This document shows positions 51,544 to 59,973 of a stretch of 64,000 nt of DNA, piece after piece. The position numbers and the translations under genes are program-made. The notes beneath the pieces are model-generated. The model had not been told where the DNA came from. It did no database searches and saw only the letters and a program-made list of their open reading frames with translations. Position 1 is the first letter of the stretch. Every line of letters starts with the position of its first letter. Location of the stretch: assembly GCA_030425705.1 (NCBI GenBank), contig JAUHZU010000006.1, positions 124,001 to 188,000 on the forward strand, written 5' to 3'. The stretch is from Phycisphaerae bacterium (lineage in GTDB: Bacteria; Planctomycetota; Phycisphaerae; Phycisphaerales; Phycisphaeraceae).

Positions 51544-51924
51544 ATGATCCTCGGCCACGGCATCGACCTTGTAGACACCGCGCGGATCGCGCGCCTGCTG
51601 TCCGACCACGACGACCGGTTCCTCGGCCGGGTGTTCACCGAGGGGGAGCGGGCGTACTGCGAGGACGGCGGGAAGAACCGGCTGCAGCGGTACGCCGCGC
51701 GGTTTGCGGCGAAGGAGGCGGTGCTCAAGGTGCTGGGCACGGGCTGGTCGGGGGGGATCGCGTGGACGGATGTGGAGGTCCTGAAGGACCCCGGCGGTCG
51801 GCCGTGCGTCGCGCTGCACGGCGAGGCGGCGGCGATCGCAGGCCGGCTGGGGATCGCCCGCTGGCACCTGTCGCTGAGCCACCTGCCGGACCACGCGCTG
51901 GCCAGCGCGATCGGCGAGGGCTAG
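51544..51924 (+). CDS. acpS: Holo-[acyl-carrier-protein] synthase
   Basis: AcpS transfers 4'-phosphopantetheine from CoA to apo-ACP. The 126-residue protein has GIDLVDTARI (Mg-binding Asp) and ARFAAKEAVLKVLGTG (catalytic Glu), with SLSHLPDHALASAI at the end. Length is normal. It is divergent from mqnE across the repeat region. Confidence 0.96.
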   Translation: MILGHGIDLVDTARIARLLSDHDDRFLGRVFTEGERAYCEDGGKNRLQRYAARFAAKEAVLKVLGTGWSGGIAWTDVEVLKDPGGRPCVALHGEAAAIAGRLGIARWHLSLSHLPDHALASAIGEG

Positions 51925-51974
51925 GGGGCGGGCCGGCATAGTATGATGTCGGCCCCTATCAGGCAGACACCGCG

Positions 51975-52709
51975 ATGGCCCGCCGAGACGACATCCCGCC
52001 GTACGAGATCATGCGCCAGCGCTCGGCGGGCGGGGGGGCGGTGCCCGGGCCGCGTACGTCGGAGCCGTCGGCCAAGTCAAGCCGGTCCGGCGGGTCGCCC
52101 TGGTGGGTGGGGGCGTCGTCGCCGCTGGTGCTGCGTCTGCCGCGGGGGCTGGCGGCGTTGGCGGTGCTGGGGCTGCTGCTGGTGATCGTGCTGGCCTACT
52201 GGGTGGGGGCGTCGCGGGGCCGGTCCGCGGCCGAGGCGGCGTATGCTCAGCAGCAGGCACAGGCCGGCGGGATCGTGCCCGGCCCGCGTGGGGTGGGGGC
52301 GGTGTCCGTGTCGCGTGCGGGGGGCCCGGGGGGCAACGGCGAGGCCGGGGAGAACGGCAACGGCACCGAATCGCCCCAGGAGGTCGTGACGACCTTCACC
52401 GAGCGGCGGGAGCGGGGGCTGAACTACTTCCGGCTGATCTACACCAGCCGGGAGGAGGGGGAGGCGATGGCCGAGTTCATGGCCCGCAACGGGATTGACA
52501 TCCAGCTTGTTCTGGTAGACAATGATCGGTCCTGCATTGCGTACGCCGTAGACCGCGGCTTCCGCAGCGACGAGCGGGATTCCGATGCCCGGCGGTACTA
52601 CGAGAGCCAACTCAAAGAGTTGGGCGACCTCTGGAAGCAGCGGGGCAGCGGCAACAGCGGTTTCAGCACCGCGTACCTGGAACTTTACAAGGGGCCCGAC
52701 GCGGACTGA
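51975..52709 (+). CDS. membrane-anchored SPOR-like protein
   Basis: The 244-residue protein has a cytoplasmic basic N-terminus, one TM helix (residues about 58-76, LAALAVLGLLLVIVLAYWVG) and a Gly/Asn-rich linker (GGPGGNGEAGENGNG). The outer domain has YFRLIYTSREEGEAMAEFMARNG followed by strands, which resembles the sequence pattern of SPOR-type peptidoglycan-binding repeats but is not conclusive. It lies 50 bp after acpS and 45 bp before the small basic protein gene, in the same direction. Confidence 0.6.
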   Translation: MARRDDIPPYEIMRQRSAGGGAVPGPRTSEPSAKSSRSGGSPWWVGASSPLVLRLPRGLAALAVLGLLLVIVLAYWVGASRGRSAAEAAYAQQQAQAGGIVPGPRGVGAVSVSRAGGPGGNGEAGENGNGTESPQEVVTTFTERRERGLNYFRLIYTSREEGEAMAEFMARNGIDIQLVLVDNDRSCIAYAVDRGFRSDERDSDARRYYESQLKELGDLWKQRGSGNSGFSTAYLELYKGPDAD

Positions 52710-52754
52710 TCCGCCGGCCCCGTCGACCGAACCGTTACCCAAAGGATCGATCCG

Positions 52755-52955
52755 ATGAGTCTTGACAGCAGCCTGAAAATCGGTGGCGGCCTCGCAGGCC
52801 ACCGCAACGTCCTGACCCGTGCCGAGCGCGTCGCGAAGCTCGCGCAGAACGGCGAGTTCGACCTCGAGTCGGGCGACCCCATGGGCCTGCGCAAGGTCTC
52901 CAACCGCAAGGTCGTCGCCGGCAAGAAAAAGAAGAAGAAGGACGCCGAAGAGTAG
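52755..52955 (+). CDS. small basic protein of the Planctomycetes/Verrucomicrobia/Chlamydiae group (TIGR04137-like)
   Basis: The 66-residue protein begins MSLDSSLKIGGGLAGHRNVL and continues TRAERVAKLAQNG, then ends in a lysine-rich tail (AGKKKKKKDAEE). This is the conserved 'small basic protein' of the PVC superphylum. Its function is not established; the size and charge suggest RNA or ribosome binding, which is inference. A terminator follows. Confidence 0.88.
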   Translation: MSLDSSLKIGGGLAGHRNVLTRAERVAKLAQNGEFDLESGDPMGLRKVSNRKVVAGKKKKKKDAEE

Positions 52956-52996
52956 GCCCCGCCTGCCTCGCACCGTCCCAACCGGTTCATCCCTCG

Positions 52997-53027
52997 CAGC
53001 GTCGCTCACCCGGGCGACGCTGTTTTT
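52997..53027 (+). terminator. terminator after small basic protein gene
   Basis: A perfect 9-bp stem (CAGCGTCGC / GCGACGCTG) with loop TCACCCGG is followed by TTTTT. It is the clearest Rho-independent terminator in the window and ends the acpS to small-basic-protein unit. Confidence 0.92.
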
Positions 53028-53126
53028 GTGCTATCGTTCCCGTTGCCCTTGGTCGATGTGACCGCCGCCTGCCTGGCCGCGTCAACGCCTGCCTCAAGCC
53101 CCCGAACCGCCAGCCCAGGAGCCGCC

Positions 53127-54302
53127 ATGGACTACGCCGCGCTGATCGCCGACCGCATGCACGCCATCGACGCCTCGGGTATCCGCCGGGTGTTCGACCT
53201 CGCGGCCAAGCTGGACGACCCGATCAACCTCTCGATCGGCCAGCCGGACTTCGACGTGCCCGACGCGATCAAGGACGCGGCCTGCGACGCGATCCGCTCG
53301 GGCTTCAACAGCTACACCCAGACGCAGGGCATCGCCGACCTCCGCGCGACGATCGCGGCCCGGCTCGCCGAGGAGTTCCCCGAAACCCTCGGCGGCGGGA
53401 CGCTCGACCCCGGTGGCGACACGGGCCTGCTCATCTCGTCCGGCGTCTCGGGCGCGCTGATGCTCGCGCTCATGGCCACGATCCAGCCCGGCGACGAGGT
53501 GATCATCCCCGACCCCTACTTCGTCATGTACAAGCACCTGGTCCGCCTCGCCGGCGGGACGCCGGTGTTCGTCGATACCTACCCCGACTTCCAGGTCACC
53601 GCCGAGCGCATCGCGCCGCACCTGACCGACAAGACCAAGCTCGTGCTGTTCAACACGCCCAGCAACCCGACGGGTGTGGTCGCAACACCCGAGACCTGCC
53701 GCGCGATGGCCGAGTTGTGCGAGCAGCGGAGCGTGCTGCTGGTCAGCGACGAGATCTACGACGAGTTCTGCTACGAGAAGGCCGACGTTGGCGGCGGCGT
53801 CAAACGCCTGCCCTCGCCGCTGCGGACCTCGCGCAACGTGCTGATGATGCGCGGGTACTCGAAGACCTACGCGATGACCGGCTGGCGGCTGGGCTACGCC
53901 GTCGGGCCCCGGCCGATCATCGAGCAGATGACCAAGCTCCAGCAGTACTCGTTCGTCTGTGCCCCGTCGATGGTGCAGATGGCGGGGGTGTTGGCGATGG
54001 ATGTGGACGTGTCCGGGCACGTCGCCGACTACCAGCGCAAGCGCGACCGCGTGGTGGAACGCCTGTCGCCGCACTTCGAGCTGACGACGCCCGGCGGCGC
54101 GTTCTACGCCTTCCCCAAGGTCCCGGAGAAGCTCGGGCTCACCGCGACGCAGTTTGTCGAGCGGTGCGTCGCGAAGAACCTGCTGGTGATCCCCGGCAGC
54201 GTGTTCAGCGAGAAGGACACGCATTTCCGCCTGAGCTACGCGACGACCGACGCGACGCTCGAGCGCGGGCTGGACGTGCTGGTCGGCCTGGCGTCAGGGT
54301 AA
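53127..54302 (+). CDS. Class I/II pyridoxal-phosphate aminotransferase (aspartate aminotransferase-like)
   Basis: The 391-residue protein is a fold-type I aminotransferase. INLSIGQPDFDVPDAIKDA, the PLP-contact NTPSNPTG, SDEIYDEFCYEK and the PLP lysine in GYSKTYAMTGWRLGY are seen, with RLSYATTDATLERG carrying the substrate-carboxylate Arg. The start MDYAALIADRMHAIDAS is the usual position. The exact amino acid substrate cannot be read from sequence. Its 3' end overlaps birA by 9 bp, tail to tail. Confidence 0.93.
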   Translation: MDYAALIADRMHAIDASGIRRVFDLAAKLDDPINLSIGQPDFDVPDAIKDAACDAIRSGFNSYTQTQGIADLRATIAARLAEEFPETLGGGTLDPGGDTGLLISSGVSGALMLALMATIQPGDEVIIPDPYFVMYKHLVRLAGGTPVFVDTYPDFQVTAERIAPHLTDKTKLVLFNTPSNPTGVVATPETCRAMAELCEQRSVLLVSDEIYDEFCYEKADVGGGVKRLPSPLRTSRNVLMMRGYSKTYAMTGWRLGYAVGPRPIIEQMTKLQQYSFVCAPSMVQMAGVLAMDVDVSGHVADYQRKRDRVVERLSPHFELTTPGGAFYAFPKVPEKLGLTATQFVERCVAKNLLVIPGSVFSEKDTHFRLSYATTDATLERGLDVLVGLASG

Positions 54303-55259
54303 GACCGTGGTCGTCGCGGCGGGGAGGTGCACGATCTCGCCGGTGTCGCGGCGGACGATCAGGCCGAGCGTCGGGTCGAGGTCGATGACCGTGCCGGCGA
54401 CCTGGATGCCGCCGCTGCGGAACCGCGCGTGGTAACCGAGCGGGCTGCGAGCACGCCATTCGTCGAGAAGTACTTTTTCATGGGCGTTGGTCAGCCGGTC
54501 GTAGCAGCGGGCGATCAGCGCCGCCGCCACGGCGAGCCGGTCCGTCGGCCGGCCCAGGATCGCCAGCGACGTCACGCGCCTCGCGAGTTCGTCGGGCAGG
54601 TCTGCGAGTTCCTCGGGCTTCAGCGTGACGTTGAAGCCGATACCGATGACCGCCGCGGCGTCCGCCCGCTCGATGAGGATGCCCGCGAGCTTTCGGCCGT
54701 CCACGAGGATGTCGTTGGGCCACTTGATGCGGACCCGGTGGTTTGTCCCCGCGAGGAACCGTTCGGCCGTCTCTGCCGCCGCGACCGCGACGCGATGCGC
54801 GATCGTGTCCAGCGACTTGTCTTCGATGTGACAGGGCCAGTGCATGCTCATCAGCACCGCCGAGCCCGGCGGCGCGACCCACGCCCGGCCGAGCCGCCCG
54901 CGCCCGGCGGTCTGTTCATCCGCCAACGCGACGAACCACCCGCCCTTGTGTTGGCGCGCGATGTCCTGCGTGCTGGGTGTTTGGCGATAAACGCGGACCA
55001 CAGGTGCAGGCCCACCGTAGTAGGGTTCGCTGGATTCGAGATAGTCACGCCAAACAGATAGGTCCGTTGAACGGAGCCGGTAGACCTCCGGGCTCGGTTC
55101 GGTAATGACACATCCTAAATCTCGAAGAGTTTGAACTGACCGTCTCAGCTTGTCTGGCGAAAGTTGATACTCCCACTGCATAAAACCCGCGGACAGGTCA
55201 CCCAATCCAAGGAGATGGAAAAGGAGTGTGGAGTCGGGATGGGGTGCCTTGGCTTTCAA
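54294..55259 (-). CDS. birA: Biotin-[acetyl-CoA-carboxylase] ligase, bifunctional BirA type
   Basis: BirA attaches biotin to the carboxylase carrier protein. The 321-residue protein has an N-terminal winged-helix-like segment (about residues 1-70) and the catalytic core with STQDIARQH, EQTAGRGRLGRAW (biotinyl-AMP loop), RIKWPNDILVDGRKLAGIL and IGIGFNVTL. A C-terminal SH3-like domain follows. The N-terminal 250 bp are notably less GC-rich than the rest. It overlaps nadC by 4 bp, so translation is probably coupled. Confidence 0.93.
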   Translation of the reverse strand: MKAKAPHPDSTLLFHLLGLGDLSAGFMQWEYQLSPDKLRRSVQTLRDLGCVITEPSPEVYRLRSTDLSVWRDYLESSEPYYGGPAPVVRVYRQTPSTQDIARQHKGGWFVALADEQTAGRGRLGRAWVAPPGSAVLMSMHWPCHIEDKSLDTIAHRVAVAAAETAERFLAGTNHRVRIKWPNDILVDGRKLAGILIERADAAAVIGIGFNVTLKPEELADLPDELARRVTSLAILGRPTDRLAVAAALIARCYDRLTNAHEKVLLDEWRARSPLGYHARFRSGGIQVAGTVIDLDPTLGLIVRRDTGEIVHLPAATTTVLP

Positions 55260-56140
55260 CCGATATCCAGCCCCAAATCCAGCGACGGCGCGGAATGGGT
55301 CAGCGCACCGACCGAGATACGGTCCACCCCGGTCTGGGCGACCGCGGCGATGGTATCCAGGGTGATCCCGCCGCTGGCCTCAAGCTCGATACTGGGGGCG
55401 GCCGCGTCGCGCATCGCCACGGCTTCACGCAGCATCGCGGGCGGCATATTATCCAGCAGCACGATGTCCACCGGCGCTTGCAGCACTGCTTCCAACTGAC
55501 ACAAACTATCCACCTCGGCCATCACAAACTTTAGCTCGGGGTTCAGCCGCACCGCCTTCGCCCGGGCCTCGGTCAGCCGAGCGACCATCGCTTCCGGGGG
55601 CAGTCCCGCGAGGTGGTTGTCCTTCACGAGCACGGCGTCGTAGAGCCCGATCCGGTGCGTCCCGCCGCCGCCGCAAGCGACCGCGTACTTCTGTAGCCCG
55701 CGGAGGCCGGGCAGGGTCTTGCGGGTGTCGTAGACAGTCGCCCGGGTACCCGCGCAGCGAGCGACGTACTGCGCGGTGAGCGATGCGATGCCCGACAGGT
55801 GCGTGAGCAGGTTGAGCGCGACCCGCTCGACGGCGAGCACTTCCCGGGTCGGGCCGCGCAGGGTCGCGGCCGCCTGGCCGGGCGTTGCGGCATCGCCATC
55901 GGTGGCGAGCGTTTCCACGGCGACTGTGCCGCCGTAGACGGAGCACACCGTGTCGAGCGTTGCAAGTCCGGCCAGCACGCCCGCTTCGCGAGGGACGATG
56001 TGTGCCGTGGTCTGCGCGGACGCGGGGATGAAGCAGCGGGACGTAACGTCCAGCGAATCGGGCCCGAGGTCTTCGAGCCGGGCGGTCTCCACCAGCGTGG
56101 CGAGGGCCTCCGCCGAGATGTAGTCGTGCAGGTCCGGCAT
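55256..56140 (-). CDS. nadC: Nicotinate-nucleotide pyrophosphorylase (carboxylating)
   Basis: NadC converts quinolinate and PRPP to nicotinate mononucleotide in NAD synthesis. The 294-residue protein has LEDLGPDSLDVTSRCFI, VALNLLTHLSGIAS and VYDTRKTLPGLRGLQKYAVACGGG in two parts with GTHRIGLYDAVLVKDNHLA. LEASGGITLDTI and ISVGALTHSAPSLDLGLDI close it. Length is normal. It overlaps birA by 4 bp (ATGA). No nadA or nadB in the window. Confidence 0.97.
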   Translation of the reverse strand: MPDLHDYISAEALATLVETARLEDLGPDSLDVTSRCFIPASAQTTAHIVPREAGVLAGLATLDTVCSVYGGTVAVETLATDGDAATPGQAAATLRGPTREVLAVERVALNLLTHLSGIASLTAQYVARCAGTRATVYDTRKTLPGLRGLQKYAVACGGGGTHRIGLYDAVLVKDNHLAGLPPEAMVARLTEARAKAVRLNPELKFVMAEVDSLCQLEAVLQAPVDIVLLDNMPPAMLREAVAMRDAAAPSIELEASGGITLDTIAAVAQTGVDRISVGALTHSAPSLDLGLDIG

Positions 56141-56167
56141 CGCGACGAGTCTAGCAGCCCGCCGGGG

Positions 56168-56845
56168 TCACGTCCCCGCGTCTGCCTTGCGGATCGAGAC
56201 GCGGTAACGGCGGTCGCCAACCCTCAGAAACCGCAGGCGGTCGCCGGGCTGTGCATCGGCGGCGTCATACAACGCCGCCCACCCGCGCCACCGCAGCATG
56301 CGCCCGCGTACAAGGTCGGTGACCACCGCCTCGCCGTTGGGGAGTTCGAGCGTGATCACGCCCGTAGGCGGCGTTTCCCCCTGTGGGCCCGGCAGCGTCG
56401 CGTAGCGGTTGCGGATCGCACCGTCCGTGAGCACCACCTCGCGCAGCGGGCTCAGCGATTCGTCGAGCACGTACCAGGCCTTCATGTACGCGACCTTGTA
56501 CGCGGGACCGACGTCCATCGGCTCGGACGCTGCAAGCCGGATCAGGGTCGCGAACCGGCTGTCGCGCTTGGCTTGCCAGTAGGCATCGTCACCGCCGATG
56601 GCGTGGCGGTGCTGCTTTTCGATGCGGCGCACCTCGGCCGGGCTCAGGTTGTCCCAGGACAGGACCTCGGCCACGAGCGCGGTCGCCATGAACGGCCCGC
56701 CGGACGCCTTGAGGAACAGCCGCTCTCCCGGCTGCACCCGCCCATGCGGCGGCTGATTCGTCTTGGTGAGCCGCGACTCGACCGTCTTCGTCCCCGCGAG
56801 GATGTCGCGGATGTAGCCGGGCTTGAGGATCGCGACGTGGATCAT
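56168..56845 (-). CDS. ASCH-domain protein
   Basis: The 225-residue protein begins MIHVAILKPGYIRDILAGTK, the beta strand and helix of the ASCH/PUA-like fold, with VESRLTKTNQPP and GERLFLKASGGPFMATALV next. ASCH domains bind RNA or act as nucleoside hydrolases; the function here is unknown. The C-terminal 80 residues form beta strands (DRLRFLRVGDRRYRVSIR) of unclear relationship. It lies 27 bp upstream of nadC in the same direction. Confidence 0.78.
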   Translation of the reverse strand: MIHVAILKPGYIRDILAGTKTVESRLTKTNQPPHGRVQPGERLFLKASGGPFMATALVAEVLSWDNLSPAEVRRIEKQHRHAIGGDDAYWQAKRDSRFATLIRLAASEPMDVGPAYKVAYMKAWYVLDESLSPLREVVLTDGAIRNRYATLPGPQGETPPTGVITLELPNGEAVVTDLVRGRMLRWRGWAALYDAADAQPGDRLRFLRVGDRRYRVSIRKADAGT

Positions 56846-56894
56846 GGGGCAAGCGTACCGGAGAGGCAGCGTCGCTGCGCATCACGGCGGCGTA

Positions 56895-58847
56895 TCACGT
56901 CAGATACGTCGACCCCGCCAGCCCCTTCTCGTAGAAGCGGCGCAGGGTGCGGGCCTCGTCGAGGGTCAGTTGTTGCTCGCGGACGGCCCGCTCGACAGAC
57001 TGGGTGAAGGTCCGCCGCAGCTCGTCGGGGTTGAACTGCACATAGCTCAGCACCTCGCGGACGGTGTCGCCCTCGACGACCTCCTCGATCTCGACCTCGC
57101 CGCCGGGCCCGATGCGGATGTGCACGGCGTTGGTATCGCCAAAGAGGTTATGCAGGTCGCCGAGCGTTTCCTGGTACGCCCCTACCAGGAATGCGCCGAG
57201 GTAGTAGGGCGCGCCGGTGAAGGGGTGCAGGGGCAGGGTGGACTCGACCTCGCTGTCGCCGATGAACTTGTCGATCTTGCCGTCCGAATCGCAGGTGATG
57301 TCGGCGAGGATGCCGCGGCAGGTGGGCTCCTCGTTGAGGCGGTGGATCGGCATGATCGGGAAGCACTGGTCGATGGCCCAGTGGTCGGGCAGGGACTGGA
57401 AGATCGAGCAGTTGCAGAAGTAGATGTCCGAGAGCATCGCCTCGAGGTTGTAGAACTCCTCGGGGGGGTTCTCGACCCCGCGGACGAAGCGCAGCACCCG
57501 CGAGCCGATCGAGAAGAACAGCCGCTCCGCGAGACCGCGGTGCTCGATCGTGCAGTAGCCAAGATTAAACAGGCTCAGAGTCTGCTCGCGCGCGAGCTGC
57601 GCGTCGTGGTAGCACTCGGTGTAGTTGGTCTCGGTGAGCGCGGTGTAGGACTCGCACAGCGTCCGCACGGGCTCGGGCATGTCGTCCAGCTCGTCGTCGC
57701 TGAACGCCTCGGGCAGGTCGAACCGGTCGAAGCCCGACCATCCCAGCACGTCGAAGATCAGCACACTGTGGTGCGCGGCCATGGCCCGGCCTGACTCGCT
57801 GATGATCGTGGGGTGCGGCGTCTCGGTCGCGTCGCAGACCGTCTGCATGTGGTAGATGATGTCGTTGGCGTATTCCTGCAGCGAGTAGTTGACGCTGCCT
57901 TCCTGCGCCGAGTTCGAGCCGTCGTAGTCGACGCCCAAGCCGCCGCCGATGTCGACGTACTTCGCCTGTGCGCCCAGCCGGTGCATCTCCGCGTAGACCC
58001 GCGCCAGTTCGGTGACCACCGCCTTAACCTTGCGGATATCGTTGAGCTGGCTCCCGACGTGGCAGTGCAGCAGCGTCAGGCAGTCGAGCATGTCCTCCTC
58101 ACGCAGCCGGTCCACCAGGTCCAGCACCTCGCTGACGAAGAGGCCGAACTTCGACCGCTCGCCGGCCGAGTGCTCCCACCGCCCGGTGCCCCTGCTGGCG
58201 AGCTTGACGCGCACGCCGATCTGGGGGCGGACGTTGTGCTTCTTCGCGAACTCGATGATCAGCTTCAGCTCGGAGAACTTCTCGATGACGGGGATGATGT
58301 TCTTGCCCAGCTTTGTGGCGAGGATGACCGCCTCGATGAACTGCCGGTCCTTGAACCCGTTGCAGATGATCGGCGTCGTCGGGTCGTCGACCATCGCCAT
58401 CACCGCGAGCAGCTCGGGCTTGGACCCCGCCTCGAGGCCGAAGCCGTAGGACCGGCCCATCTCGAGCATGCTCTCGACCACGTGCCGCTGCTGGTTGACC
58501 TTGATCGGGTAGACCGCGTGGTAGCCGGCCTCGTACTCGTGGTCGGCGATGGCCTTCGCGAACGCGTTGGCGATCTCCTGCAGGCGCTGCTGGAGCAGGT
58601 CGGAGAAGCGGATCAGCAGCGGCGCGGCCAGGTCGCGCTGTGCCAGCTCGTCGGTCAGCTTCTTGAGGTCGACGCCTGTCCCGGTCGTGTTGGCCGGCCG
58701 AACCACCAGGTGGCCGGCCCGGTTGATCTGAAACATGCCCCGGCCCCAGAGGTCCAGGCGGTAGAGCGCCGCCGAGTCGTCGCGCGACCAGGCATCGGTG
58801 TCGGGCTTGATCGCGCGTGGGGAGGGGGGTGGGGGAGGGGTAGGCAT
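56895..58847 (-). CDS. speA: Biosynthetic arginine decarboxylase
   Basis: SpeA makes agmatine from arginine for polyamine synthesis. The 650-residue protein has YHAVYPIKVNQQRHVVESM with the PLP lysine, GFGLEAGSKPELLAVMA, LTLLHCHVGSQLNDIRKV, YVDIGGGLGVDYDGS and ITCDSDGKIDKFIG. The PLP barrel and the extra helical insertion match the bacterial SpeA family, and length agrees (630-660). The ATG (MPTPPPPPSPR) follows GCAGGAGCCCACG, a good ribosome-binding site. Confidence 0.97.
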   Translation of the reverse strand: MPTPPPPPSPRAIKPDTDAWSRDDSAALYRLDLWGRGMFQINRAGHLVVRPANTTGTGVDLKKLTDELAQRDLAAPLLIRFSDLLQQRLQEIANAFAKAIADHEYEAGYHAVYPIKVNQQRHVVESMLEMGRSYGFGLEAGSKPELLAVMAMVDDPTTPIICNGFKDRQFIEAVILATKLGKNIIPVIEKFSELKLIIEFAKKHNVRPQIGVRVKLASRGTGRWEHSAGERSKFGLFVSEVLDLVDRLREEDMLDCLTLLHCHVGSQLNDIRKVKAVVTELARVYAEMHRLGAQAKYVDIGGGLGVDYDGSNSAQEGSVNYSLQEYANDIIYHMQTVCDATETPHPTIISESGRAMAAHHSVLIFDVLGWSGFDRFDLPEAFSDDELDDMPEPVRTLCESYTALTETNYTECYHDAQLAREQTLSLFNLGYCTIEHRGLAERLFFSIGSRVLRFVRGVENPPEEFYNLEAMLSDIYFCNCSIFQSLPDHWAIDQCFPIMPIHRLNEEPTCRGILADITCDSDGKIDKFIGDSEVESTLPLHPFTGAPYYLGAFLVGAYQETLGDLHNLFGDTNAVHIRIGPGGEVEIEEVVEGDTVREVLSYVQFNPDELRRTFTQSVERAVREQQLTLDEARTLRRFYEKGLAGSTYLT

Positions 58848-58910
58848 CGTGGGCTCCTGCGGAACGCGGGATTCTACCCGACTCGCCTGGCGCCTTCGAG
58901 GCAACAAGAT

Positions 58911-58934
58911 GAAAAAACCCGCCTGGCGGCGGGT
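58911..58934 (-). terminator. terminator after the PEP-CTERM gene
   Basis: Read on the minus strand, ACCCGCC-GCCA-GGCGGGT is followed by TTTTTTC. The stem has 7 bp and a 4-nt loop. It lies 36 bp after the PEP-CTERM stop and 64 bp before the speA start, so it separates the two genes. Confidence 0.9.
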
Positions 58935-58969
58935 CGGTGTGTTCGTTCTGTTGGGCCCGTATGGCGGGG

Positions 58970-59749
58970 TCAGGCCGAGCGGCGGCGGCGGGCGAACAGG
59001 AGGCCGCCGAGGCCCACGAGTGCGAGCGAGCCGGGCTCGGGGACCACATCGATCGTGAAGTCTTTCTTGGTCACCAGGGCGATGCTGTTGTCTTCACTGA
59101 TGGCGAACAGAGAGTCGTCGATCACAAGCTCGATCTTGGTCGCACGGTCGCTGGAGCTGAAGCCCGCACCGAGCAGGGCGGCATTGACATCGTAAAGCAG
59201 GGCAAGGCTCCAGGGATTGACCGCGGTGGGGCCATGGTCTTCGAGGTTCCTGGTTGCAAAGATCGATGCGCCCGCGAGATCGACCGGCGTGATCGCGGTG
59301 CCATTGATCTCGGTCACGGTCACACTCGCGAGGCTCAGGCCGTACACCACCTGCGTGATCGAGGTGCCCGAGCCGAGCAGCGAGTAGTCGCCGGACTCAT
59401 CGATCAGGATGGCGTCGATCGAGCTGCCGGGCGTCGCCATCAGGGTAAAGTTGAGTTGGCCGTCCGTGATATCGGAGGCGCCATCGGTCGCCGCGGCGCT
59501 GAAGCCCGCGGGGTCGAAGTCGAGCTGGTTGCTGGAGATCGTCGGAGCACCGAACAGCGGTTCGGAATCGCCAGGCGAGTTGGCCGTCTCGGTCACGTCG
59601 AGGTACATGACGCTGCCGGGGGGCACATCGCTGAAGTCGCCGTAGTTAATCGGCGCAGCATGGGCACCGACGCCGACCGAGACCAGACCGGCTGTCGCCA
59701 GCATCAAGGCGATCCGGCTCCGTGATACGCAACGCTTGAACGTGGTCAT
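58970..59749 (-). CDS. exported PEP-CTERM sorting-domain protein
   Basis: The 259-residue protein has a signal peptide (residues 1-31, ending VGAHA|APIN) and a beta-rich middle. The C-terminal sorting signal has VPEPGSLAL, a hydrophobic stretch (VGLGGLLFA) and a basic end (RRRRSA). Such signals direct processing by exosortase and cell-surface or polysaccharide association. The start is MTTFKRCVSR, preceded by GGAGGCAAGAG. No exosortase gene is in the window. Confidence 0.9.
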   Translation of the reverse strand: MTTFKRCVSRSRIALMLATAGLVSVGVGAHAAPINYGDFSDVPPGSVMYLDVTETANSPGDSEPLFGAPTISSNQLDFDPAGFSAAATDGASDITDGQLNFTLMATPGSSIDAILIDESGDYSLLGSGTSITQVVYGLSLASVTVTEINGTAITPVDLAGASIFATRNLEDHGPTAVNPWSLALLYDVNAALLGAGFSSSDRATKIELVIDDSLFAISEDNSIALVTKKDFTIDVVPEPGSLALVGLGGLLFARRRRSA

Positions 59750-59932
59750 CTCTTGCCTCCAGTGCATCGCGAGTCGAAATGTAAGGGTGATCTGCCGACC
59801 AAGAACATCCTGTTCCCGGGTCTTGTGCATCGCACAAAGATCCACATACAGCTTATTGAAACCATTCCGCCGGTCAAGCGGCCGTCGACCTTGTACCTAC
59901 TGGGTTACGGCCCGTCTGCCCGAGAATGAAGG

Positions 59933-59960
59933 GTAAACTCTTGCTAGCAAGAGAGTTTAC
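59933..59960 (-). terminator. hairpin after carA
   Basis: GTAAACT and AGTTTAC flank CTTGC/GCAAG with a 2-nt bulge, forming a 12-bp hairpin 14 bp beyond the carA stop. No clear U-tract follows on the minus strand, so it may act as a terminator or a 3' mRNA-stabilising structure. Confidence 0.5.
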
Positions 59961-59973
59961 GGCCAGCCGTCAG

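Noticed and set aside
56168-56845. ASCH protein as a toxin-antitoxin component
   Set aside because: The partner genes would have to be nadC or speA, both housekeeping. No toxin-like small gene is nearby.
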